DNA from: Bin80 sp965203305 | Lineage (GTDB): Bacteria; Bacteroidota; Rhodothermia; Rhodothermales; Bin80 | Length of the DNA stretch: 64,000 nt | Assembly: GCA_965203305.1 (NCBI GenBank) | Contig: OZ241874.1 | Location: 3,224,001 to 3,288,000 of the forward strand | Direction of reading: 5' to 3' | Shown: one piece after another, positions 35,373 to 43,659 of the stretch | Position numbering within the stretch: the first letter of the stretch is position 1 | How the letters are laid out: each line of letters begins with the position of its first letter | The notes under the pieces: model-generated | Database searches by the model: none | What the model was told of the DNA's origin: nothing | Seen by the model: only the letters and a program-made list of their open reading frames with translations | Made by a program: the position numbers and the translations under genes

Positions 35373-36689
35373 GGTTCTATCCCGATTCGTATGATTTTGT
35401 TATCTTCCCTACTTTCTAACCCATTCACAAATTCCAGCGTACTCTTATGAACAAGGATTACAAAGTTGGTTTTCGGAATTCATTTAATTTGAACGATGAC
35501 TGGGTGATTGACGAGTTCGTGTACGATGAGGACACGAAGGAATATACGCTCTATGTTTCGCATGCAGGCGGGGAGCTGGTCTGTCCAGAGACGGGGGAGA
35601 AGGGCGAGCGGTACGACTGCCGCAGGCCCCGTCGTTGGCGCCATATGGACTTGGCACAGTGCAAGTTTTATATCCACTGCCGGGTTCCCCGGGTCAAGTC
35701 TTCGGCAGGGATCCGAACGATTGCGGTGCCTTGGGCAAAGTTCTCCAATCGGTACACCTACCAGTTTGAGTGCTGGACGATTGATCTTCTGAAAAGAAGC
35801 CAGAACCAGGCACAGACTGCCGAGCAGTTGCGGTGTGGACCGAATGTTGTCTATCGCATTCTGTCCCGTGCGGTTGCCCGTGGAGAGGCGAGGGAAGCAG
35901 AGCAGGGAGGGAAGCCCGCTCCCACTCACCTGTGCATGGATGACAAATCCTTCGGGAAAGGATGGAACAAATACGCCACTGTGGTCAGTGATGGAGAGCG
36001 GGGGCATGTACTTGATCTGACCGAAGGAAGGGACGAAAAGAGTGCCAGCGCACTCGTAGAGCGTCTCTTCCCCAAAGAGGTGCGAGACAGGATTGAGACC
36101 ATGACCACGGATCTGGGCTGGGCCTATATTCGGCTCCACCGAAACCTGCTCTCGAAAGCCCTCCTGATTCATGATCGCTTTCATCTGGTTCAGCTTCTGA
36201 ATCGAGCCCTGAACGACCTGCGCAAACGGGAAGTAAACCAGAATCCGAACCTGCTGAAAGGCAGCCGGTATGCACTCCTCAAAAACCCGGAGAATCGCAC
36301 CGAGAAGCAGGAAGTGATCTTCCAGGCAATCATGGATTCCACCCTCAAGGTTGGCATACTCTGGCAACTGCGGGAGAGCTTCAAGGCGATCTTCCGATGC
36401 TCCTCCCCTGCCGAGGCCATGACCTATCTCAAGCTCTGGCTTGCCCGTGCCAGAGAAACGGGCATCCAGCAGGCAGATCGCGTGGCAAACACCTTTGAAA
36501 AACATCTTGACGGTGTCTGTAATGCCCTGTACTGCGAACAGTCCAATGCCAGAGCAGAACGCATCAATGGGAAAATTCAACAGGTCATTACCATCGCAAG
36601 AGGCTTCCGAAGCTTCCAACATTTCCGAGTTTCCGTCCTCTTCTATCATGGAAATCTGAGCCTATATCCATAACTATCGGGATAGAACC
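35373..36689 (+). mobile_element. Complete ISL3-family insertion sequence
   Basis: A 1317-bp IS with 14-bp perfect inverted repeats GGTTCTATCCCGAT (35373-35386) and ATCGGGATAGAACC (36676-36689), and an 8-bp target duplication AAATCTTC (35365-35372 and 36690-36697). The transposase gene (35447-36673) is intact. The duplication shows simple insertion of this IS alone. It landed 37 bp upstream of the start of the T9SS surface-protein gene, so it may alter that gene's expression. Confidence 0.95.
35447..36673 (+). CDS. ISL3-family transposase
   Basis: A 408-residue transposase. The N-terminus has a cysteine-containing region (VCPETGEKGERYDCRRPRRW). A helix-turn-helix follows, then the DDE_Tnp_ISL3 domain with HLCMDDKSFGKGWNKYATVV, TTDLGWAYIRL, IHDRFHLVQLLNRA and a C-terminal EQSNARAERINGKIQQV holding the catalytic Glu. 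The gene is full length and ends 5 nt before the right inverted repeat with the NLSLYP ending also seen in the remnant at 31219. Probably active. Confidence 0.95.
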   Translation: MNKDYKVGFRNSFNLNDDWVIDEFVYDEDTKEYTLYVSHAGGELVCPETGEKGERYDCRRPRRWRHMDLAQCKFYIHCRVPRVKSSAGIRTIAVPWAKFSNRYTYQFECWTIDLLKRSQNQAQTAEQLRCGPNVVYRILSRAVARGEAREAEQGGKPAPTHLCMDDKSFGKGWNKYATVVSDGERGHVLDLTEGRDEKSASALVERLFPKEVRDRIETMTTDLGWAYIRLHRNLLSKALLIHDRFHLVQLLNRALNDLRKREVNQNPNLLKGSRYALLKNPENRTEKQEVIFQAIMDSTLKVGILWQLRESFKAIFRCSSPAEAMTYLKLWLARARETGIQQADRVANTFEKHLDGVCNALYCEQSNARAERINGKIQQVITIARGFRSFQHFRVSVLFYHGNLSLYP

Positions 36690-36726
36690 AAATCTTCATT
36701 AAAAAAATAAAAATCCGCATAAACCT

Positions 36727-39700
36727 ATGAAACATCTACAAAAATGGGGGGGGGCAGGAATCGTCTTTTTGCTTCTCCTCACAACTTCCAGTGTATTCGC
36801 ACAAAAGAAGCGTTACGTAGACCCGGTCAATGGCAAGACTATGGGGAGTAATTGCACGAATATAAATCCTGCGAATGCGAACGGGCCGTGTACGCTGGAG
36901 CGGGCCTTTGCTTTGTCGGACAATGCCAATAATGATGTATTCCTGATCCGGATTCGCCGGGCAGGGGGCAGGGTTACGCTGGCCGCTCCCGCGGCCACTC
37001 TGGACAAGCGATTCAGATTCGGGACTTATGTGCAGGGGGATACTGCTCCTGTGAAAGGAACGATCCAGTTCACGGGCACCTTTACGATTGCAGCAAAGGG
37101 TGAATTTCGACTGGACCCGAACGCAAGCGTTCAGTTTGCGGATGTCACCTTAAGTGCGGGGAGCAGGCGTCGCCCGTTTTTCTACATTGCGAACAAATCG
37201 GAGGAGCGGATTGCCATCACCGGTACCCTGACCATTCCCAGTGGAGAGAGCGTTCGGCTTCCTGCACTGGTGGTCTCCAGGAGTTTTACTGTGAAAGGAG
37301 GGAGGAAGGCAGAAAAGGTGAGTGAGCTGAGAGTGGGAGGTGATTTACCCACTGAAAAGGATGGAGGAGATGGTAGCCCCTTGACGATCCAGAGCGGAGC
37401 CACCCTGCGGATTGACGGGGTGAACGTTGTGGCTCATTTCTGGAAGGAACTCCTTGTGGACGGCACGATTGAAGATGTAACGAAAGGGACAAGACACCCC
37501 CTCTGGATTGCCTTCCTGAATGGTGGAGGAGGGCAGGACGACCGGTCAATTGGTCCTATTTTTGTCGGCAGGACTTTCTATCTGCCTCTTGAGGACGGCT
37601 TTGACCATAAGGACTGCTTTCGCATTCGAGGCAAGGGAGCGATTCCTGCTGGAATTTTTGCGGTTGCCATGGGGAATGTCTGTGTGGAGCTGAAGCGGGT
37701 GGGGCCGGTCACGGTGGCAGGAAGCCTTAAAAATAACAGTGATGATTCTCAAGAAGATCTTTCGACCGACCTGATTTTCCGGGAGGATGTTGTGGTGGAC
37801 GGGGATGTAGTGCAGTGGAACGATGCCCGGATTGTGTTTGCGAAGACGGCCACGATCCGGGGGGATGTGGTGTTGCGGGATGGCGGGACTCCCTACACCA
37901 ATACAGCTGACTATGGCAAAGCAGGTACCGCTGCAGATGATGGGGTTCGAGTTGGGTGGGAAGTGACTGATAGCAAGTTTACCTGTGAATACTCCAACGT
38001 ATTACGGAGGGATAGTGCTGATGAAGATGGCGGACTCAAGACGGATCATATTCCGGGGATTCATTTCGCAGGTAAGGCAACGATCACAGGAGATCTGAAC
38101 GTATACTCCAATACACTCACGGAGACGACCACCGGGAACAAGGCGAAAAAAACGCAGTGTGCCCCTCGGGTGCTGTTCATGGCTCCGCTGGTCCAGGATG
38201 ATGCCAGGGCGGATCTCCATCTGGTATCGTCGGTTGGAGGCAACTTGGTGATTGAAGATACGGTGAGTTTTGGAGGCAAGGGGCGGGTGTATCTGGATTC
38301 GGACGCAAAGACGGTCAGTGGTGCGACCCGCCGAACGGCGCACAGCCTGCGGGTGGGTCTGGATCTGGCTGCCGGGGGCAAGAGTCTCGGGATGGCGTAT
38401 CCGGCTACTTCCAATGTGGACGGGATGTGTACGATAAAGGATACCTCGCCTACGTTCGGGAATCGTATTGAGCTGACGGATGCCGGAGAAAGCGTTGTGA
38501 TCGGCAATGCCACGCTTGGGCTCACACTGGGGGCCCTGGTGACGCTTGGGGATCTGCGGGTGGAACCGGGTAAGGGTCCGTTGACGGTGAAGACCCTGCA
38601 TGTGGGGCCGGATGCGGAACTGACGGCGAACAAGGATGTGACGGTGGAGGAATCCCTGATTCTGCAGGGGGAACTCAGCGGGGAGCTGGCCGAAGCCTCC
38701 ACAATCAAGAGGCTGACCTACGGGAGCCGAAACACCGATCTGGTAAAGAAGGCTGCCCTGGTCAAGACGCTGGAGGTACTTTCCATTGATGTCGGAGATC
38801 GTGGCACTTTGCGTCTGGAGGAGGTGATCAAGACAAAAAATCTGGGGCTGTGCAGTGGCACGCTGTCGCTGGTGGATGCCGAGAGCACAACGGATTCGAC
38901 CCTGCATGTGACGGAGCAGATCACGGTCCAGAACGGGATGCTGCGGAAGGATGCGAATGATCCGGGGAGCCTCTCTACGGACAGGATGGCGAAGCCCAAT
39001 GTGGCGGACCGGTATATGTTGACCTACATCACCCCGGGTGCGCGGGAGGTGAAGGAGGGGGACCTGGAATGGTTCGACCCGCGGGATGTGACCGTGAATC
39101 ATGCGAAGGCGGAGATCATGGCACCGGGCGACCGCTTGCTGCCTGGAAAGCTGATGGTCACCAAGGGGAAGCTGACGGTGGATGGTATGCTGACGGTGGG
39201 GACCTCTACGCTGCATCGTACCGCGAGCGGTACAAATGCCCAAGATGCCCTCGCGCAGGTGAACCGGTACAGTGTGGAGGTGGCGGCGGGCGAACTGCAC
39301 ACCAGGGGGCAGGATGTGATGGTGCACGGGAAGGTGACCGTCAATGGCAAGAGCAAACTGATGACCGGAGGCGGGGATCTGCATGTGCTGGGACGGGTAA
39401 GCAGTGGAGCCTATGCCCACAATACGGCACAGGTGAGTATTGCAAAAGATGCCATGATCAATCTGGGAGATGGTACGCTGATGCTGGGACCGGCCACCAC
39501 GGCAGGGAAGAATTTGAAAGGTACTGCTCGCCCGGATGTCAAGCTGGAGTTGCACGGGAGCCTGACGGGAAAGATCATGGTTCCGAAAGGGAGCAAGGAA
39601 ACCCGTATTGGTCCCGCCAGCAAACTCGGCACGGTGATGTTTGACGGGACGAAGACCCCTGGAACCGGGAACCAGGATGGCATCGTGCGTCTGTTGACCA

Positions 39701-41988
39701 AAGATACGGAGCAGACCCTGGTGCTGGACAGTCTGTCGGCGATGCAGGGGTATGTGGATACGGGGGGCAAGAAGGTGACGATCACGAAGGATGTCGAACT
39801 TCGTTCGGCGACACTGTTTCCGTACACTACCGACAGTCTTACCTTCCAGGGGAATCTGACTCTCGGTGATACGGGCGGTCTGAGCCTGCAATGGAGTAGC
39901 GATGATGTCCGGCGAACTGTGCTGATCAAGGGAAACTTCACGCAGCGCAGGGGGAGTCTGGTGAGTGCGGACACGGTTTTGTCGGGGGTCACCTTGCATC
40001 CCATGACGACGAAGACGGTGATGGGGGACTTTATGGTGGCATCGGATGCGTCCCGGTACAAGAGGTCTACCTTCGGAAGCATCAAGATTCCGGTTCTGGT
40101 GGTGCACGGGGACTTCCACTTTGCGAAAAAGGGGAATCTGGATGTGCAGGTGGAGTTCAAAGGCGAGGAGGTGCAGGAGGTAATGATCGGGGATACGACG
40201 GCGTTGCACAGTGTCACGGTGAACAACGCAAAGGGACTGCTGCTGAAAAGCGGTGTCAAGCAGCAGAAGATGGCCACGCTGACGCTCCGGCAGGGAAAGA
40301 TTCACAGCATGCCGATGGACAGCATGTTTATGTGGACGGTGCAGAATGTGCAGACAGAACAGGAGCTCCGTGGCCGGAGTTCAGCACAGACAGGGAGCAA
40401 GTGCGGTGCGGACAATGACGAGGAGTGCAAGGCCAGCATTCTGCGTGGCTCCCGGCAGTCGTATATCGGCGGTCCGGTCGCGCGGCACCTGTTACAGGGA
40501 ACGGCAGGAGACGGCTTCAAGAGCGGGGGGTATCTGTTCCCGGTGGGAAGGGAGCATAAAACGGATCAGGATACCCTGTCGTACTACCGTCCGCTCATTC
40601 TGCAGCTGCCCTCCGACCTGAATGACACGACCGCGGTGACCGTGACTCCAGTCATGCTCCCAGAGGGAGACATGCCAAAATGGGAGAACCTCACGGTTCC
40701 GACGGCGGGTGGCAGTCTGACGCTGGATGTGCATGCGGATCTGTTCTGGAAGGTGGATCTGGGGGCGGAGTCATTGCCCACGAATACGAATATACGGCTG
40801 GCGGCGGCAGGACTGCGGAATGTGGCAGATGCCAGCGGACTCCGGATCGTGCAGTGGGATTGTGAGTGGGAAGAGAAGGCACAGCTGGCGGGACGGGTTC
40901 CCGCCCAGGCAGATGCGGAATCGTTTGCCGTGAACGGATACCTGAACGGAGTGGTGAACCTGACGCAGGAGGGAATTGGCTTGGGGAGCTGTGCGATCTT
41001 CGGGATTGCGGCGAACGGGATTGAGAATCCGATTGACCAGGCCGATCTGAGCGGAGGACGGGCGAACCTGCAGTTCATCCACAACCTGCCACTGACAAGC
41101 CCGATAGACCTGCATCTGGGGGACATCCGAATTGGCAGTGGAATGCAGTTCCGCAGTGCCACGGCCTATCGTCCGGTAGGGGCAGGCAGTCATGTGCTGA
41201 AGATCCAGGCAGCGGGAGTGCCAGCAGAGCAGGCGATCACGAGTACCCTGTCCCTGAATCCGAACACGAACACGGTGGTGATTGCCCACGGGAGTCTGGC
41301 GGAACCAAAGCTGAAGATGCTGGACATGCGAATGACTTCGTCGGTGGCCACCAAGGCAGAGGTGCGGCTGGTGCACGGATCGGCAGATCTCGGAGCAGCG
41401 CAGGTGCAGGTGATGGATCCGACCGACCCCATGATGCCGGTAATGACCCTAGCGGGGAACCTGATGCTGGATGAGGTCACCCGGCGATACGCTGCACTGG
41501 CTCCGTCGGTGCAGGTCATGCGTGTGAAATCCGCAGGTGGAGATACCGAGGAGTTCTACGAGCTGGACCTGTACGGGTACGGAGGGCAGACGCTGGTGCT
41601 GAACCTGTCCGGGATGCGGAATGATCTGACGATCCTGGGAGTGGACCGGAACGGGGAGATCGTCCCGGTACAGACGGTGACCGGGGTAGAGGAGAGTACA
41701 GAGCTTCCGAAGGAGTTTGCGCTGCACGGGAATTATCCGAACCCGTTCAATCCGAGTACAAGAATCCAGTTTGATCTGCCAGAGAATGCGCAGGTGCAGA
41801 TCCAGATTGTAGACATGCTGGGGCGGGAGGTGATCACGCTGCCAGCGCAGGACTTTGAGGCAGGGGCAAACCGGGGCATTGAACTGCAGGCAACCAGTCT
41901 GGCGAGCGGGACCTACCTGTACCGGCTGATCGCAACCGGTGCAGAGCAACGGCATGTGAAGACCGGACGCATGACGCTGGTGAAGTAA
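36727..41988 (+). CDS. Giant secreted surface protein with DUF4397-like region and T9SS sorting domain
   Basis: A 1753-residue protein. It has a signal peptide ending SSVFAQ (about residue 25). A very long beta-rich, probably beta-helical region (about 30-1150) follows, with many short repeats of the type 'tVxGdvxl'. A DUF4397-like segment (about 1440-1640) contains NLQFIHNLPLTSPIDLHLGD and AYRPVGAGSHVLKIQAAG. The C-terminal type A sorting domain of type IX secretion (about 1670-1753) begins NYPNPFNPSTRIQFDLPE. It is predicted to be exported by T9SS and anchored on the surface; adhesion is a plausible role. The ISL3 insertion lies just upstream, and two pilin-like genes follow. No other T9SS component is in the window. 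Confidence 0.88.
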   Translation: MKHLQKWGGAGIVFLLLLTTSSVFAQKKRYVDPVNGKTMGSNCTNINPANANGPCTLERAFALSDNANNDVFLIRIRRAGGRVTLAAPAATLDKRFRFGTYVQGDTAPVKGTIQFTGTFTIAAKGEFRLDPNASVQFADVTLSAGSRRRPFFYIANKSEERIAITGTLTIPSGESVRLPALVVSRSFTVKGGRKAEKVSELRVGGDLPTEKDGGDGSPLTIQSGATLRIDGVNVVAHFWKELLVDGTIEDVTKGTRHPLWIAFLNGGGGQDDRSIGPIFVGRTFYLPLEDGFDHKDCFRIRGKGAIPAGIFAVAMGNVCVELKRVGPVTVAGSLKNNSDDSQEDLSTDLIFREDVVVDGDVVQWNDARIVFAKTATIRGDVVLRDGGTPYTNTADYGKAGTAADDGVRVGWEVTDSKFTCEYSNVLRRDSADEDGGLKTDHIPGIHFAGKATITGDLNVYSNTLTETTTGNKAKKTQCAPRVLFMAPLVQDDARADLHLVSSVGGNLVIEDTVSFGGKGRVYLDSDAKTVSGATRRTAHSLRVGLDLAAGGKSLGMAYPATSNVDGMCTIKDTSPTFGNRIELTDAGESVVIGNATLGLTLGALVTLGDLRVEPGKGPLTVKTLHVGPDAELTANKDVTVEESLILQGELSGELAEASTIKRLTYGSRNTDLVKKAALVKTLEVLSIDVGDRGTLRLEEVIKTKNLGLCSGTLSLVDAESTTDSTLHVTEQITVQNGMLRKDANDPGSLSTDRMAKPNVADRYMLTYITPGAREVKEGDLEWFDPRDVTVNHAKAEIMAPGDRLLPGKLMVTKGKLTVDGMLTVGTSTLHRTASGTNAQDALAQVNRYSVEVAAGELHTRGQDVMVHGKVTVNGKSKLMTGGGDLHVLGRVSSGAYAHNTAQVSIAKDAMINLGDGTLMLGPATTAGKNLKGTARPDVKLELHGSLTGKIMVPKGSKETRIGPASKLGTVMFDGTKTPGTGNQDGIVRLLTKDTEQTLVLDSLSAMQGYVDTGGKKVTITKDVELRSATLFPYTTDSLTFQGNLTLGDTGGLSLQWSSDDVRRTVLIKGNFTQRRGSLVSADTVLSGVTLHPMTTKTVMGDFMVASDASRYKRSTFGSIKIPVLVVHGDFHFAKKGNLDVQVEFKGEEVQEVMIGDTTALHSVTVNNAKGLLLKSGVKQQKMATLTLRQGKIHSMPMDSMFMWTVQNVQTEQELRGRSSAQTGSKCGADNDEECKASILRGSRQSYIGGPVARHLLQGTAGDGFKSGGYLFPVGREHKTDQDTLSYYRPLILQLPSDLNDTTAVTVTPVMLPEGDMPKWENLTVPTAGGSLTLDVHADLFWKVDLGAESLPTNTNIRLAAAGLRNVADASGLRIVQWDCEWEEKAQLAGRVPAQADAESFAVNGYLNGVVNLTQEGIGLGSCAIFGIAANGIENPIDQADLSGGRANLQFIHNLPLTSPIDLHLGDIRIGSGMQFRSATAYRPVGAGSHVLKIQAAGVPAEQAITSTLSLNPNTNTVVIAHGSLAEPKLKMLDMRMTSSVATKAEVRLVHGSADLGAAQVQVMDPTDPMMPVMTLAGNLMLDEVTRRYAALAPSVQVMRVKSAGGDTEEFYELDLYGYGGQTLVLNLSGMRNDLTILGVDRNGEIVPVQTVTGVEESTELPKEFALHGNYPNPFNPSTRIQFDLPENAQVQIQIVDMLGREVITLPAQDFEAGANRGIELQATSLASGTYLYRLIATGAEQRHVKTGRMTLVK

Positions 41989-42010
41989 GGAAAGTTGTTC
42001 AGAGTGAAAT

Positions 42011-42048
42011 GGAGTACCCCGGTATGCAATGACATATCGGGGTACTCC
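42011..42048 (+). terminator. Strong hairpin after the giant surface-protein gene
   Basis: GGAGTACCCCGGTATG (42011-42026) pairs with CATATCGGGGTACTCC (42033-42048) across a 6-nt loop, with one G-T pair. It lies 22 nt after the stop codon at 41988. No T-run follows, so it may act as an mRNA 3' stabiliser rather than an intrinsic terminator. Confidence 0.6.
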
Positions 42049-42304
42049 GGGTTATAGGGGGCATGAGCCCGAAACATTGCACTCCTCGTTCAATGAATTC
42101 AGGTTCGCCTTATCAACAATGCCCGCCGAACTCAGTTAACCGGGAAAAATCCATGCAAAAGATTGAAGGCGAACAGGGGAATTGTACGCACAAACTGCCA
42201 AATCATGAAGACGATCACAAACACACCGAACAGGTGGCCGGCTTGTAGCGGCCTCACCGGCCGATTTGACCGTAATGTACAAGAGGGGATCTTCTCGACG
42301 TAAG

Positions 42305-43285
42305 ATGAGTCGTTTGATCCCTTGCCCAAACGCCATTAACCCCTGTCGCTGGCCTTGGAGATGTTGCATATGCTTTCTTCTGTTCACCGTCCTGCTTCTC
42401 GGCACAATGTTGCCTGTGGTTCAAGCACAGGAGCCTGAGGACACGCCCCTGCTTCTGGGATCGGAGGTTCGAGTGGATTATCATCCGCAAGATTTTCCCG
42501 AATATAAACTCTATGCTCCTGAGACTTCCGAAGACTGTACACCCGAAAACATGAAAAATTCGTGTGGACGGGTGTGGTGGAACTCTCCTCAACATCCGAT
42601 TTTGGCGAAGCAGTATGTGGCGCAGGTTCCAGCGATGGTCCACCTGAAGGGACCTGGCGAGGATGTCTGGTGGTCTCCCCTTGCGCATTGTATGATAAAG
42701 CGGGCAGACGGGAAGCGTCGCAGTACCAGCCCACCTGGAACGCAGTGCATGACCGTAATCAAGAGCTCAGAGGAGCACATAGAGTGGTCTGTTGGGGGTG
42801 TTGCCGAAAATATTGATCACACCGTCCCCGGCACCTATACAGGCACCATCCCGTTCACGGTCACCGGACCTGGAACTCGCTGGGAGCTGGACATCCCCGT
42901 GGTCTACACTGTTCATGCTTCCTCTTGTACCTGCAGTGTCTCCATTCCTTCCGGCCCTCAAGAGCTTGATTTCGGTGATGTGCAGATCCCGTCCCCCGAT
43001 GCTTCCCCAAAGCTCGTTAAAATAGGCCGTGATGATCAGAAAAATGTGCAGATTGTTGTGGAATTTAGGAATTGTGGAGTGTTTTATCGTGAGCAGAACC
43101 GCTCGGATTTTCCCGGCGATAGTGGAGTTTCCTTTGATTTCATAGGACGACCAACCATAGTAGGGGACGGAACGACAGAAGGTACTCTAACATACAGCTT
43201 TGGCGTTCAGGCAGAAATCACAAGCGATGCCGAGCCGGGGCCACAGGAAGGCGAGATAACATTCATGATCTCCTGCTCCGACTAG
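42305..43285 (+). CDS. Secreted pilin-like / spore-coat-U-like protein
   Basis: A 326-residue exported protein with signal peptide MSRLIPCPNAINPCRW..LLLGTMLPVVQAQ. The C-terminal half is beta-rich with paired cysteines and a pattern (ELDFGDVQIPSPDASP ... GVQAEITSDAEPGPQEGEIT) like SCPU/DUF4402 fimbrial-type domains. The neighbour across the MITE carries the related LDYGVLEIPAS segment. The start is uncertain: ATG codons at 42266, 42275 and 42305 are in frame. I prefer 42305 because it gives the shortest n-region. Probably part of a surface-structure locus with the giant T9SS protein. Confidence 0.6.
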   Translation: MSRLIPCPNAINPCRWPWRCCICFLLFTVLLLGTMLPVVQAQEPEDTPLLLGSEVRVDYHPQDFPEYKLYAPETSEDCTPENMKNSCGRVWWNSPQHPILAKQYVAQVPAMVHLKGPGEDVWWSPLAHCMIKRADGKRRSTSPPGTQCMTVIKSSEEHIEWSVGGVAENIDHTVPGTYTGTIPFTVTGPGTRWELDIPVVYTVHASSCTCSVSIPSGPQELDFGDVQIPSPDASPKLVKIGRDDQKNVQIVVEFRNCGVFYREQNRSDFPGDSGVSFDFIGRPTIVGDGTTEGTLTYSFGVQAEITSDAEPGPQEGEITFMISCSD

Positions 43286-43310
43286 TAGACAAGGTCTATG
43301 AACATATCTA

Positions 43311-43599
43311 GTGTCCGTCCGAAAATTCACAGCAAGCCCCAATACGGGGGATTTTCAGGGGCATTTTACCCCACAGCGTCATGTATGGCGCGATTCAGAT
43401 GCTCGTTCGCTATGAGAGATTCGGGGAAATCTTGCACAAAGATTGCGTGTTTATGGACGCTGTTCGGAGATTTCATGCTCCAATTCGCCAAGGGGCTTCC
43501 ATCTTCGTCAGGAAAAATACCCAGAAATATCTCCAAAAACCCCTCATACGCTCTCTAAACGGCATATATTGGCGATATTCTGAATTTTCGGACAGACAC
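43311..43599 (-). mobile_element. MITE copy 2 (289 bp)
   Basis: Same element as at 29428-29715, in inverse orientation: left end GTGTCCGTCCGAAAATTC, right end GAATTTTCGGACAGACAC, TA on both sides (the wider TATCTA is also repeated). It is inserted 25 bp after the pilin-like gene and just before the start of the next pilin-like gene, so it may carry or disrupt that gene's promoter. Confidence 0.88.
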
Positions 43600-43659
43600 T
43601 ATCTAGCCATTAGCACATGTAAAATGAGATGCATCTTCATTTTGCCTGTGATACTTTTC

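Noticed and set aside
28944..36689. One composite transposon bounded by ISL3 copies
   Set aside because: The intact ISL3 has its own perfect 8-bp duplication, showing it moved alone. The other ISL3 is a truncated remnant of a different subtype.
38002..40305. 767-codon open frame on the minus strand, opposite the giant surface-protein gene
   Set aside because: It has no recognisable domain, is biased to His/Arg/Gln as expected of antisense of a Thr/Val/Asp/Gly-rich protein, and the plus strand encodes a clear signal peptide and T9SS domain.
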